Assembly: GCA_017419715.1 (NCBI GenBank)
Contig: JAFOKO010000055.1
Coordinates: 1 to 39,353 of the forward strand
Source: Oscillospiraceae bacterium
GTDB taxonomy: Bacteria; Bacillota; Clostridia; Oscillospirales; Oscillospiraceae
Direction: 5' to 3'
DNA length: 39,353 nucleotides
Under the pieces are notes generated by a model. That model had not been told where the DNA came from, made no database searches, and saw only the letters and a list, made by a program, of their open reading frames with translations. Positions 14,066 through 22,346 of the stretch are shown piece by piece (within the stretch, counting starts at the first letter, position 1; each line of letters starts with the position of its first letter). The position numbers and the translations under genes were made by a program.

Positions 14066-15319
14066 GTGGAGCGGACGGAAGCGGAGCCTGCGCGTGAGCA
14101 GGAGAAGGAATTTCAGTACAGGAAGCAGCGCCTGACCGACTGCCTTTTGCAAAAGAAATCCGTAGAGAGGCTGGTGCGGCTGGCAGCGGAGCTCTTCGGC
14201 TGCCCGATCATTCTGACCACGAATTATTACCGCGTGATCGTTCAGGAGGATCTGGGGATGACCGTAGACGATCCGATCTGGAGCTACGCCGCCAAAACGG
14301 GCTATTGCAGCGAGGACGCTGTCGCCAGCTTTGAGCACGAGGGCATCACCCGGACGGTCCTGTCCAATGAAGGTGCCGTACTTCTGGACTGGGGCGTCGG
14401 CAAAGCGATTCCCCGCATCCTGCAAAAAATCCAGGTGTTCGGGAAGACCGGCGCCTATATTGGCGTCTTCCAGGCGGATCGTCCCTTCGAATCCGTGGAC
14501 TTCCAAACCACAGATCTGGTCTGTCAGATTCTTTCCCTGATGCTGGAATGGAGCGGTGAGTCCGGCCAGTACGGCATGCAGGTCCAGGAGAGCATCCTCT
14601 CTGACCTGCTTCGCGGCGAACTCAGCTCCGCCACCCTGCTGGGGGAACGCATGCGGATTGCCCAGTGGAATCCACTGGCCCTGTTTCGCTGCGCGCTTCT
14701 GATCCCGGCCTCTACGGCCAGGCAGATCGACAATTCGGACTATCTGCGTCAATCGCTCCTGCGCCGGTTCCGCGCAAGCTGCGTTCTGCCGGTGGATCAC
14801 GGCTTACTGCTCCTGCTGAATTTCAGCGCTGACCGGGATCCGGAGGACGATGAAACGGAGCTCGAACGGATTGCGGCGCACTATCAACTGCAGGTCCTTC
14901 TCAGCAGCCCCTTCCCGCATCTGATCCATCTGCGTTCCTACTACGAGGCCTGCCTGACCATGAGCCAGCTGCCCCGGGCTCTCCGGGAGGGTAAGCGAAT
15001 CCTTCGCTTCGAGGATGTGCTTTTCCCGGTCCTGGGACAGATCTTTACAGACCGACAGCGCCGCGCCTTCACCCAGTCGCAGTATCGCATCCTTTTGGAC
15101 CATGACCGGGAAAACGGAACCGAATACTGTAAAACGCTGCGGACCTATGTGGAGTGCGGCTGTTCCGTGACCAAGGCTTCTCAGAACCTCTATATTCACC
15201 GCAACACCATGGCAAAACGGCTGAGCCGGATCAGCGAGCTCTGCGGCTTGTCCATGGAGGATGGTCAGGCGTTGATCCACTTCTATTTGTCCGATCAACT
15301 TCACAACACAATTCTTTGA
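14066..15319 (+). CDS. PucR family transcriptional regulator
   Basis: The 417-residue protein ends with the PucR-type helix-turn-helix: VTKASQNLYIHRNTMAKRLS followed by LCGLSMEDGQALIHFYLSDQ. The N-terminal half (about 20-170) is an uncharacterised sensor-like region with KKSVERLVRLAAELFGCPII, a GAF/PucR-N-like start. GTG 14066 is preferred because GGGAGG ends 5 nt before it; an in-frame GTG at 14036 falls inside the palindrome and has no RBS. PucR-type regulators usually control adjacent catabolic genes, here most likely the divergent flavin/Fe-S oxidoreductase. The inducer is unknown. Confidence 0.88.
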   Translation: MERTEAEPAREQEKEFQYRKQRLTDCLLQKKSVERLVRLAAELFGCPIILTTNYYRVIVQEDLGMTVDDPIWSYAAKTGYCSEDAVASFEHEGITRTVLSNEGAVLLDWGVGKAIPRILQKIQVFGKTGAYIGVFQADRPFESVDFQTTDLVCQILSLMLEWSGESGQYGMQVQESILSDLLRGELSSATLLGERMRIAQWNPLALFRCALLIPASTARQIDNSDYLRQSLLRRFRASCVLPVDHGLLLLLNFSADRDPEDDETELERIAAHYQLQVLLSSPFPHLIHLRSYYEACLTMSQLPRALREGKRILRFEDVLFPVLGQIFTDRQRRAFTQSQYRILLDHDRENGTEYCKTLRTYVECGCSVTKASQNLYIHRNTMAKRLSRISELCGLSMEDGQALIHFYLSDQLHNTIL

Positions 15320-15349
15320 AATGATTCATGCCCTCCAACAATAAAAACC

Positions 15350-15373
15350 CCAGCCTTGTCTGAAAAAGGCTGG
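15350..15373 (-). terminator. Terminator-like hairpin downstream of the PucR gene
   Basis: CCAGCCTT / AAGGCTGG stem. On the minus strand it is followed by GGGTTTTTATT, so it would best stop leftward transcription coming from the integrase remnant; it also lies 30 nt after the PucR stop codon. Confidence 0.5.
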
Positions 15374-15496
15374 AATGGAGCTTAACTCTTTGATTTGAAA
15401 CTCTCGCACATTAGTTTCGTTGTTTTGCAATACAGTTTCCTTGCTTTGAGATGCCACGGGCCTGACATTATGTCAACTGCAAGGAGAGCGCCGGGC

Positions 15497-15598
15497 AAGT
15501 GATATAGTCTTCGCTGTTTGAGTGATACGACCGCCGTATCACAGGTGATATGGTCTTCGCCTCGGGGTGATATTGTTCTCGCCACACGGGTGATATCC
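15497..15598. repeat. Tandem GTGATAT-type short repeat array
   Basis: GTGATA recurs at about 15499, 15521, 15545, 15569 and 15591, a spacing of 22-24 bp, with TCTTCGC or TCTCGCC in between. One unit forms a hairpin, TGATACG / CGTATCA. The stretch 15320-15850 has no gene; besides this array it holds a further hairpin at 15652-15677 (CCCCTG.CCCT / AGGG.CAGGGG). The array resembles intergenic modular repeats of gut Firmicutes and not a CRISPR, since the spacers are themselves similar. Confidence 0.65.
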
Positions 15599-15850
15599 CT
15601 CCAAAGGCAGAACTGAAAGTTGGCATCTTTTTTGTTCCACCCTTCCATCCACCCCTGACCCTGAAAAGGGCCAGGGGTTCTTGCTTTCTGTGGCGAAAAA
15701 GCCTTGATTTTCCTCGAAAAATCGGGAAAACTAATACTTTTCTTCGATAGAACAGACTTTTACACGCATCGGGAATCAGCGGCTTTTTCCCGGAAAACCC
15801 AGATCTGTACCCATATTGGGGGTATCAGGCACATTTCAAAGATGGGTACG

Positions 15851-17014
15851 CTATACCCCTTTGGGAATGGCCTGTGCAGCGACTCCGGTGATTAGGATTT
15901 GCTCCGGCACGATCTCCGCGTCTGTCTTTGCAGGCCGGTTTGCCTGGGCGTTGACCTCCTGGATGAAGCTCTCCAGCTTGACGGCACTCTGCTGCCGCAT
16001 CTTCTGGCTGACATGGCCGTAGATGTCCAGCGTGAAGGTTGCCGTGGCATGGCCGAGGTTTTTCTGGAGAGTCTTGATGTCCACACCGCTTTCCAGGCAG
16101 ACCACCGCGTAGGTGTGCCGAAGGTCGTGGACCCGCGCCTCCGGTGCGCCGATCTTTGCCGCCAACCGCTTGAAGCAGTCGTACACGGTTCGGTAGGACA
16201 GATACCAGCCAAAAGGACCGGTGAAAACCAGACCGGTTTCGATCCACTTATCACCGAGCAGATTCCGCAGCTCGTCCTGCTTCTGCTTGTGCTTTCGGAA
16301 CAACTCCGCCACGCTGGGAGCCATAGGGATAATGCGGCTCTTGTCGTTCTTCAGCGGGACGATCTTCGTCTTGCCGCCCCTGGTGTTTTCCTTGTGAAGC
16401 TGCTGCTTGACCAGGATCGTGCTGCTTTTGAAGTCCACGCAATCCCAGGGAAGCCCCAATAGCTCCCCTTCCCGCATTCCCGTGAACAGCGCAATCTGAT
16501 ACAGGTATTCGTGCGGGTGCCCCGGCAGAAGCTTCAAAAGGTCTGCGATCTGCTGGGAAGTCAGCGGATGGATTTCCTTCTTGACGATTCTGGGGAGCAC
16601 GCAGCCGTCCGTCGGATTCAGCCGCAGAAGTCCAATCCGAACCGCCTGCTGCAAGGCGCGGTGGAAGATTCCGTGGACGTTCTTGACGGATTTGGCGCTG
16701 ATCGGGCTCCGGTTGGGGTCCGTCGGCTGCACCAACTCGTTGTAGAAGCGCTGAACCATCGGACTTGTCAGTTTGTCCAGCTTGACCGAACCCATGTGTG
16801 GGACGATATAGAGCCGGATCGACTGGCGATAGAGCAGGGCGGTGGAATCCTTTACGCCGAGAAGGTAGTCCTTCGACCAGGTTTCCAGCCACTGCGCCAC
16901 CGTCTGATTGCTGGGCGGCATGTAGGTCTTCTCGTCGCGCTGGACAAGGGCTTTATTCAGCTTCTCCTGAACTTCCTTGCGGGTGGAATCGGTAATAATA
17001 AAGCAGGTCTTCAT
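15851..17014 (-). pseudogene. Tyrosine recombinase (phage/ICE-type integrase) lacking its N-terminal arm-binding domain
   Basis: The 387-residue frame keeps the core-binding domain (about 35-130) and the full catalytic domain with Arg181 (GMREGE), His296 and Arg299 (HDLRHTY), His322 (LGHATA) and nucleophile Tyr332 (DIYGHV). Family members normally begin with about 45 more residues (an arm-binding domain ending in a ...RKEVQEKL sequence). Here TRKEVQEKLNKAL is preceded by only ten residues (MKTCFIITDS), and the adjacent upstream DNA is an IS21 transposase fragment. The 5' end was therefore lost by insertion or recombination. No RBS was found for the ATG at 17014. The catalytic domain is intact, so residual activity cannot be excluded. 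Confidence 0.85.
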
Positions 17015-17283
17015 TCCGTGCTGGCGGCGTCATATCCAAAAGCCCGTGCCGACGGATGCCGGGGTTTGCAGAGCTTCGTTTCGAAGCCAACCGTCTTCAT
17101 GAATGTCTCGTAATCCTTCTGCCAGACCGGATGACCTTCCAGATCCCTGTGCAGGACAACGCTCTTCATATCGTCGGTAAGAACAAAGCGCGGGATGCCC
17201 ATGTGCTGAAAGGCATGAACCATGCCAATAAAGAGGTTCTCCTGCCAGGCATTGGGGAAAAACTCGACATAACGCTGTCCACA
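17011..17283 (-). pseudogene. istA: IS21 family transposase (IstA) internal fragment
   Basis: The minus-strand frame reads VEFFPNAWQENLFIGMVHAF, then GIPRFVLTDDMKSVVL and WQKDYETFMKTVGFETKLCK, matching the integrase-core (rve) region of IS21-type IstA, where TDDMKS holds a catalytic Asp. It ends abruptly after the KPRHPS segment, where intact IstA goes on to a conserved Lys/Glu region. The upstream side switches to an unrelated short frame beginning at ATG 17345 with its own AAGGAC RBS (MKGLQSNGFLPIIAQ), which I do not recognise. This is a recombined remnant. Confidence 0.75.
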
Positions 17284-17434
17284 ATGATTTCGGCAATGTC
17301 CTGTGCTATAATGGGCAGGAAGCCATTGCTTTGTAATCCTTTCATGTTAGTCCTTTCTACTGGGTTATTTTGTCGCTATTCAGTATAAAGGATTTGAAAG
17401 AATTCAGGTAGTGGCTTTTTTGTTGAGTCGAAAT

Positions 17435-17478
17435 TGGCGTTTTCTACCGGCCCCGCAATGGCGGTTTCTGCCGGGCCC
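17435..17478. repeat. Direct repeats resembling an IS21-type element end
   Basis: TTGGCGTTTTCTACCGGCCC (from 17434) and ATGGCGGTTTCTGCCGGGCC (from 17458) are near-identical repeats with a 24-bp period. IS21-family elements carry multiple terminal repeats of about this size at the end ahead of istA, which fits the orientation of the fragment next door. The rest of 17284-17665 shows no gene. Confidence 0.5.
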
Positions 17479-17665
17479 AAACACAAAAGGCGTTATCTAC
17501 GGGGATAGACTCGCACCGATTCGATGGAAGTCAATGGAAGCCCTGCTCCATTCTCTTATATTCTGAGGGCTGCATCAACCCGCTCTCAGATTTGACGCAT
17601 ACGATCGTTTGCCGCGCAAGGGGCTGGCAGATCGTCGGCGCTGCAGACAGCATTCCTTGTCCGCA

Positions 17666-17895
17666 TCAGAAAAACCGGAGCAGGCCTTTTCTCGACTCCT
17701 TCTTGAGCATCTCGAGTACCTTCCTGGCAGCTGCATTCCCCTGCTTTGCCGCTTTTTCGAACCAGTAGGCCGCTTTGCTTTGGTCTTTTCTACTCCCTCG
17801 CCGTTGTAATAGCAAATGCCGAGTATGCACTGGGCGTTTGCGTCGCCCCACTCCGCGTTTTTCTGGATTGCCTCAAATTCTTTGCCTGTCATTCC
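17666..17895 (-). pseudogene. Sel1-repeat (TPR-like) small protein, frameshifted
   Basis: The ATG at 17895, preceded by AAGGAGAG, opens MTGKEFEAIQKNAEWGDANA and CILGICYYNGEGVEK, the first half of a Sel1 repeat. The second half continues in another frame as DQSKAAYWFEKAAKQGNAAA and RKVLEMLKKESRKGLLRFF, ending at 17666. The switch falls in a run of four A (plus-strand TTTT, 17786-17789), so a single-base loss from an A5 run explains it. Restoring one base gives a 76-residue protein. It is either a recent pseudogene or a sequencing error. Confidence 0.75.
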
Positions 17896-17908
17896 TGCTC
17901 TCTCCTTT

Positions 17909-18031
17909 TCAGGGTTTCTTTCGGGTCTCAAGCACTTCCTGGTTCTTCGCAAGGCCCAGGGCCGCCGCTTTTTGGAACCAATCAGCCGCCTGGGCCGGGC
18001 CGCTCTGATGGGACGCGAAACGGTCTTCCAT
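17909..18031 (-). CDS. Very small Sel1-repeat-like protein (40 aa), possibly a remnant
   Basis: ATG at 18031 follows AAGGAGGAAC, an excellent RBS. The peptide (MEDRFASHQSGPAQAADWFQ then KAAALGLAKNQEVLETRKKP) holds one half Sel1 repeat, AADWFQKAAALGLAKN. It ends 14 nt before the frameshifted Sel1 gene, with which it probably formed a longer multi-repeat protein or an operon. It is too short to give a full solenoid, so decay is likely. Confidence 0.5.
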   Translation of the reverse strand: MEDRFASHQSGPAQAADWFQKAAALGLAKNQEVLETRKKP

Positions 18032-18064
18032 TGTTCCTCCTTCGTCTGAGCTCTGCGGGCCGCG

Positions 18065-18279
18065 CTATATCACAGGCACGAGCGCCAGCTTTCTTCCCCG
18101 AATCAGCATCTTGGTCTCCCGCTCATCGTCGAGGTGCATCAGGAAAACCTTGACGCCTTGATTGGATCGCGCTTGCAGGACGGGCAGCGTATCCTTACAA
18201 AATCGGCCTGTTCGAAAAAAGCCGCGTTGTGCTCGTCGGCAAAGGCACTGCCTCTCCCGAGGAATTGAAGCATATCCAT
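18065..18279 (-). pseudogene. Gutted MBL-fold hydrolase gene (both ends present, middle deleted)
   Basis: From ATG 18279 the frame reads MDMLQFLGRGSAFADEHNAA and FFEQADFV, resembling the N-terminal strands of metallo-beta-lactamase-fold hydrolases. It soon ends after CPSCKRDP. In another frame the minus strand continues NQGVKVFLMHLDDERETKML and stops at 18065, resembling a C-terminal end. The HxHxDH core is absent. The best reading is an internal deletion with frameshift. The assignment rests on short matches. Confidence 0.4.
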
Positions 18280-18299
18280 TCTTCTTTCGTTTGTTTCAG

Positions 18300-18327
18300 A
18301 AGAGCCCCGAAACGGCTCGGGGCTCTT
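18300..18327 (-). terminator. Terminator-like hairpin downstream of lysS
   Basis: AAGAGCCCCGA / TCGGGGCTCTT, an 11-bp GC-rich stem with a 6-nt loop, lies 55 nt after the lysS stop codon on the minus strand. The U-tract is poor. Confidence 0.55.
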
Positions 18328-18381
18328 GGGAAAACTGTGCATTTTTTTGGCTCGCGGCGCGCTGCGGTCGCTTCGGCGTAC

Positions 18382-20373
18382 TCAACACAGCTTTGCGCCT
18401 GCCGGGATGCTGGGATCGACCATCAAAAGGTGGAGCTTTTCTTCTTCCCCCTCCTTATGAACGGCGCTGATCAGCATACCACAGGATTCGATGCCCATCA
18501 TGGGACGGGGCGGCAGGTTCGTGATGGCGATACAGGTCTTGCCGATAAGCTGTTCAGGCTCATAATAGGCATGGATGCCGGAGAGGATCGTCCGGGGCGT
18601 GCCGCTGCCGTCGTCCAGGGTGAACTGGAGCAGCTTCTTGGACTTCTTGACGGCCTCACAAGCCAGCACCTTCACCGCCCGAAAGTCGGATTTGGAGAAG
18701 GTCTCAAAATCCACCTGGTCGGCAAAGAGCGGCTCAATGGCGACATTTACAAAGTCCGGCTTCTTCCCGTCGAAGATCGGCATGGACGGGTCGTTTGCAT
18801 GGACCGCCGGAGTCTCCTCGGAGGCGGTTTCCATTGCTGCCGCCTGTTCGGTTTTTTGTCCGCCATTTTTGTCCTTTGGCGTATCCAAGGGCTTCATGGT
18901 GGGGAAGAGGATGACCTCGCGGATAGTATCTACGCCGCACAGGAGCATAACGCAGCGGTCTATGCCGATGCCCATGCCGCCCGTGGGGGGCATGCCGTAC
19001 TCCAGGGCATTGAGGAAGTCTTCATCAATCATCTCGGCCTCGTCGTCGCCGCGCTCTCGCTGCTCCATCTGCTTGATGAAGCGGCCGCGCTGGTCGATGG
19101 GGTCGTTGAGCTCAGAATAGGCGTTGCCCATCTCGGAGTGCGCAATGAAGAACTCAAAGCGCTCCGTCAAGCGGGGATCGGCGGGGCTGCGCTTGGTGAG
19201 CGGGCTCACCTCTACCGGGTACATGGTGATAAAGGTGGGCTGGATGAGCTGTTCCTCCACCTTCTGGTCGAAGCAGGCGTAAAGGGCGTTGCCCCAGGTG
19301 GGCTCGGCGGCCGCATTCAGCTCCACGCCAACGGCCTTGGCCGCGGCGACTGCTTCGGCGTCGTCGCGGATTGCACCAAAGTCAATGCCTAAATAGCGCT
19401 TGACGGCCTGGATCATGGTAAGACGGGGCCAGCCGGGAGTCAAGTCGATGTCATAGCCCATCCAGGAGAGCTTGTAGGTGCCCAGAATTTCCATCGCCGC
19501 GCCGGAGAGGATGCCTTCGGCAAGGTCCATCATCCGGTGGAAATCGGCGTACGCTTCGTACAGCTCCACGGAGGTAAACTCGGGATTATGCTTGGGGTCC
19601 ATGCCCTCGTTGCGGAAGATGCGGCCGATCTCATAGACCCGCTCCATGCCGCCGACGATCAGCCGCTTGAGCGGCAGCTCGGTGGCAATGCGCATATACA
19701 TGTCGATATCCAGCGTATTGTGGTGCGTCACGAAAGGACGGGCAGATGCGCCGCCGGAAATCGTATTCAGAACAGGGGTCTCCACTTCAATATAGCCCTG
19801 CTCGTCCAGGTAGCGGCGCATAAAGCTGATAAAGCGGGAACGAATGCGGAAATTCTCCTGCACATCGGGATTCACGATCAAATCGAGATAGCGCTGGCGG
19901 AAGCGAAGCTCTTTATCCTGCAGGCCGTGGTACTTCTCCGGCAGGGGCTGCAGGGACTTGGACAGCAGGGTGACGGCACGGGTACGAACGGAAATCTCTC
20001 CGCGCTCGGTCTTGAAGACGGGGCCCTCGACGCCCACGATGTCGCCCACATCCAGCTTGCGGCAGTCGGCAAAGGCCGCCTCGCCCATCTCGTCCACCTT
20101 GATATAGAGCTGGATGCGGCCGGAGCGGTCCTGCAGATCGGCAAAGACGGCCTTTCCCATGCCCCGCTTGGACATGATACGGCCTGCCAGACGGACAGAC
20201 TGCTCCTCCAGGGTCTCAAAGCGCTCTTTGATCTCCCGGGCGTGGTGGGTCACATCAAACTTTGTAATCTGGAAGGGGTCTCTCCCCTCCTGCTGCAGGG
20301 CCTGCAGCTTCTCGTGCCGGACGCGGACCTGGTCGACCAGGGGCAGCTCGGCCTGGGGTACAAACTTTGCCAT
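18382..20373 (-). CDS. lysS: Lysyl-tRNA synthetase (class II) with fused C-terminal tRNA-binding domain
   Basis: The 663-residue protein starts at ATG 20373 behind AGGAGGAGA. It has an N-terminal OB-fold anticodon-binding domain (about 60-145, with LAGRIMSKRGMGKAVFADLQ) and a class II catalytic core with motif 2 FRNEGMDPKHNPEFTSVE (about 250) and motif 3 GGMGIGIDRCVML (about 467). Ordinary bacterial LysRS ends near residue 500. Here a linker rich in Glu/Ala leads into about 110 extra residues (555-663) containing SKSDFRAVKVLACEAVKKSK and NLPPRPMMGIESCGMLISAV. This is an EMAPII/Trbp111-like tRNA-binding domain of the kind found at the C terminus of MetRS. It charges tRNA-Lys; the extra domain should add non-specific tRNA affinity. 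It lies downstream of greA in one operon. Confidence 0.95.
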   Translation of the reverse strand: MAKFVPQAELPLVDQVRVRHEKLQALQQEGRDPFQITKFDVTHHAREIKERFETLEEQSVRLAGRIMSKRGMGKAVFADLQDRSGRIQLYIKVDEMGEAAFADCRKLDVGDIVGVEGPVFKTERGEISVRTRAVTLLSKSLQPLPEKYHGLQDKELRFRQRYLDLIVNPDVQENFRIRSRFISFMRRYLDEQGYIEVETPVLNTISGGASARPFVTHHNTLDIDMYMRIATELPLKRLIVGGMERVYEIGRIFRNEGMDPKHNPEFTSVELYEAYADFHRMMDLAEGILSGAAMEILGTYKLSWMGYDIDLTPGWPRLTMIQAVKRYLGIDFGAIRDDAEAVAAAKAVGVELNAAAEPTWGNALYACFDQKVEEQLIQPTFITMYPVEVSPLTKRSPADPRLTERFEFFIAHSEMGNAYSELNDPIDQRGRFIKQMEQRERGDDEAEMIDEDFLNALEYGMPPTGGMGIGIDRCVMLLCGVDTIREVILFPTMKPLDTPKDKNGGQKTEQAAAMETASEETPAVHANDPSMPIFDGKKPDFVNVAIEPLFADQVDFETFSKSDFRAVKVLACEAVKKSKKLLQFTLDDGSGTPRTILSGIHAYYEPEQLIGKTCIAITNLPPRPMMGIESCGMLISAVHKEGEEEKLHLLMVDPSIPAGAKLC

Positions 20374-20460
20374 AGGGTCTCCTCCTATATGATATGGCGG
20401 CCAGAGGTCTGGCCGCTCTTCTTTTGTTTTTCTGTGGCGCATGTCGCGCCGAAAGCGTTG

Positions 20461-20949
20461 TTATTTCTCGACGGAGAGGATCTCAAACTGGATGGTGCCG
20501 ACAGGGGCTTCCACGGTAACCATGTCGCCCACCGTTTTGCCCAGCATGGCGCGACCGAAGGGAGAATCGTCGGAGATCCGATAATTTTTGGGGTCCGCTT
20601 CCTGGGAACCGACAATGGCGTAGATGTCCTCCTCGTCCAGCTCGAGGTCCCGGACCTTTACGGTACAGCCCAGGCCAACCCGACCGGCAGCGGCTTCCTC
20701 CACACCATCAAGTCCGTCGTCGATAATAACAGCGTGTGCCAGGATATTTTCCACTTCCGCGATGCGGCCATAGAGCTGAGCCTGCTCGTTCTTCGCCTCG
20801 TCGTACTCACTGTTCTCCGACAAATCACCGAAGGAGCGGGCCTCCTTCAAATGCTCCGCAACTTCCTTCTCGCGGGTCGTTTTGAGATAGTGCAGCTCCT
20901 CCTCGAGTTCCTTGAGCCGGATGCTTGTAATTTTAAATTCCTTCGCCAT
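20461..20949 (-). CDS. greA: Transcription elongation factor GreA
   Basis: The 162-residue protein has the N-terminal coiled-coil (about 10-75) with the tip motif ARSFGDLSENSEYDEAKNEQ that reaches the RNA polymerase active site, and a C-terminal FKBP-like domain (about 85-160) with ISDDSPFGRAMLGKTVGD. It rescues backtracked polymerase by stimulating RNA cleavage. The start at 20949 (MAKEFKI) has AAGGAAGGCGG upstream. The gene is followed by lysS 87 nt later on the same strand, a common pairing in Firmicutes. A consensus promoter lies about 50 nt upstream, inside the end of the S41 peptidase gene. Confidence 0.96.
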   Translation of the reverse strand: MAKEFKITSIRLKELEEELHYLKTTREKEVAEHLKEARSFGDLSENSEYDEAKNEQAQLYGRIAEVENILAHAVIIDDGLDGVEEAAAGRVGLGCTVKVRDLELDEEDIYAIVGSQEADPKNYRISDDSPFGRAMLGKTVGDMVTVEAPVGTIQFEILSVEK

Positions 20950-20999
20950 GCAGATTCCGCCTTCCTTTCGATTGCTCACCGCAATTTTTTTGCCGATAC

Positions 21000-21028
21000 A
21001 TTATACTATTGCAATATCAGTTTGTCAA
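21000..21028 (-). promoter_or_regulatory. Consensus sigma-A promoter for greA-lysS, overlapping the end of the upstream gene
   Basis: On the minus strand TTGACA (21028-21023), a 17-nt spacer and TATAAT (21005-21000) match the consensus at every position. The -35 hexamer lies in the last codons of the S41 peptidase gene, so greA-lysS is probably transcribed independently of the operon before it. Confidence 0.85.
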
Positions 21029-22276
21029 CACCTCAATTGCCTTTTGAAGCTGCGCATCGTCGGTCTTCTCCAGGCGGCTATAATAGAGGTCTTTTTTCTG
21101 CTCCTCGCCCAGCTCCACCAGAATATCCGGCGTGATGCCCTTGCCGACCAGGCTTACGCCGTTGGGCGTGGTGTATTGGCCGATGGAAATGTTGATGGCG
21201 GAGCCGTCGTCCAGCTTCATGGCAGTCTGGAAGCGGCCCTTGCCGTAGGTCTGCTCGCCGATGACGGTCGCCACCCCATACTCCTGCAGAGCAGCAGCGA
21301 AGAACTCCGCGGCGGAATAGGATTCATAATTGGCCAGAACCGCCATGGGGATCTCCAGGCAGGCAGCATCGGAGTAGTCCACCTTCTCATTGCCCTCTGA
21401 ATCTATGCTGTGGAAGAGCGGGCCCTCAGGCAGAAGGTAGTCCAGCAGCTTCACCAGCTCGCTCTTATAGCCACCGGGATTGAAGCGGACATCAAAGATC
21501 AACCCGGCCGCGCCCTGGGTACGGGCCTCCTCGATGGCGGAAATGGCGTCCTGCGCAGCGTCCTGCTCAAAGTTTCGTATGTGGATCAGCGCAAGTTTAT
21601 CATCCAGCATCTGCCAGGAGACATTGACGGTTTTAATCCGTGCCCGGGTGATCGTCACATCCCGCTTCTCTCCGTTGTGGGAAATCGTCAAGGTGATGTC
21701 GGTTCCCTCTTTGCCGCGCACTCTGTTTTTGGTCTCTGCCAGATCCAGCGCGTTTTCGGAGCCATCGAGCACCGGGACGCCTTCCACTGCCACAATCAGA
21801 TCTCCGACCTCCAACCTTGCCGCATAGGCAGGGCTGTCCGGTGTGACATCGGTAATTTGTAAGCCCTGCTTGACATTTTCAGAAGTAATGGTCACGCCGA
21901 TGCCCACATAGGAATTGGTCACCGCCTCCTGATAGGTCGCGTATTCCTCAGCGGGAATATAGTAGCTCCACTCGTCGCCAAGGCCCTCGATCATACCGGC
22001 GGCGGCCGCATCCGCCAGCTTTCCCTCGTCCACCTCGCCGATGAAGTATTGGTTGATCAGCTTGTTGATCTGTGTAAGCTTGCTTTCCCAGGCGGCACGC
22101 TCGGTCGTCGCTTCGGGTGATTTGACCCGGCTTGAAAAAAAGGTGAAAAAGCAAAGCGAAAAGCCCGCCATAGCAGAAAGCATGGCCGCCAAAACAATTG
22201 GCCAGACCCGGGTGACCTTCACCACTTGCGCCGCGGGCCGGGCGTTGTATTCAGTATGGTTTTCAAAAGCATCCAT
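21017..22276 (-). CDS. S41 family C-terminal processing peptidase (CtpA-like), membrane anchored
   Basis: The 419-residue protein starts at ATG 22276 with TGAGGA upstream. One N-terminal transmembrane helix (about 26-48) is followed by an extracytoplasmic domain, a PDZ domain (about 105-190, with GIGVTITSENVKQGLQITDV) and the S41 catalytic domain. The Ser-Lys dyad is Ser321 (YESYSAAEFF) and Lys346 (TYGKGRF), 25 residues apart as in plant D1-processing CtpA. Family members trim exported proteins and, in several bacteria, control peptidoglycan hydrolases. Its place after ftsEX and two M23 genes suggests regulation of those hydrolases by proteolysis. Confidence 0.93.
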   Translation of the reverse strand: MDAFENHTEYNARPAAQVVKVTRVWPIVLAAMLSAMAGFSLCFFTFFSSRVKSPEATTERAAWESKLTQINKLINQYFIGEVDEGKLADAAAAGMIEGLGDEWSYYIPAEEYATYQEAVTNSYVGIGVTITSENVKQGLQITDVTPDSPAYAARLEVGDLIVAVEGVPVLDGSENALDLAETKNRVRGKEGTDITLTISHNGEKRDVTITRARIKTVNVSWQMLDDKLALIHIRNFEQDAAQDAISAIEEARTQGAAGLIFDVRFNPGGYKSELVKLLDYLLPEGPLFHSIDSEGNEKVDYSDAACLEIPMAVLANYESYSAAEFFAAALQEYGVATVIGEQTYGKGRFQTAMKLDDGSAINISIGQYTTPNGVSLVGKGITPDILVELGEEQKKDLYYSRLEKTDDAQLQKAIEVLTN

Positions 22277-22304
22277 ATTCAAATCCTCATGTTTCCTGAA
22301 TATT

Positions 22305-22336
22305 CAAGATAGGACGAGCAAGCTCGTCCTATCTTG
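22305..22336. repeat. Perfect 15-bp stem-loop between the M23 and S41 genes
   Basis: CAAGATAGGACGAGC and GCTCGTCCTATCTTG form a perfect inverted repeat with a 2-nt loop in the 70-nt gap between two same-strand genes. There is no U-tract. It could limit read-through or mark an RNA-processing point. Confidence 0.6.
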
Positions 22337-22346
22337 GGTGACTGGA

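Noticed and set aside
11907..15319. Bile-acid (bai) dehydroxylation locus
   Set aside because: Only the reductase family matches; no other bai-type genes are adjacent, and the family acts on many substrates.
15497..15598. CRISPR-like array
   Set aside because: Repeats are only 6-7 bp, the intervening sequences resemble each other, and no cas genes are present; it is a short tandem repeat.
20374..20460. T-box leader in front of lysS
   Set aside because: The 87-nt gap after greA is too short and contains no T-box-like TGGNACCGCG motif or terminator.
19537..21135. 532-codon open frame on the plus strand
   Set aside because: Antisense across both lysS and greA, crossing their gap; no recognisable domain or RBS.
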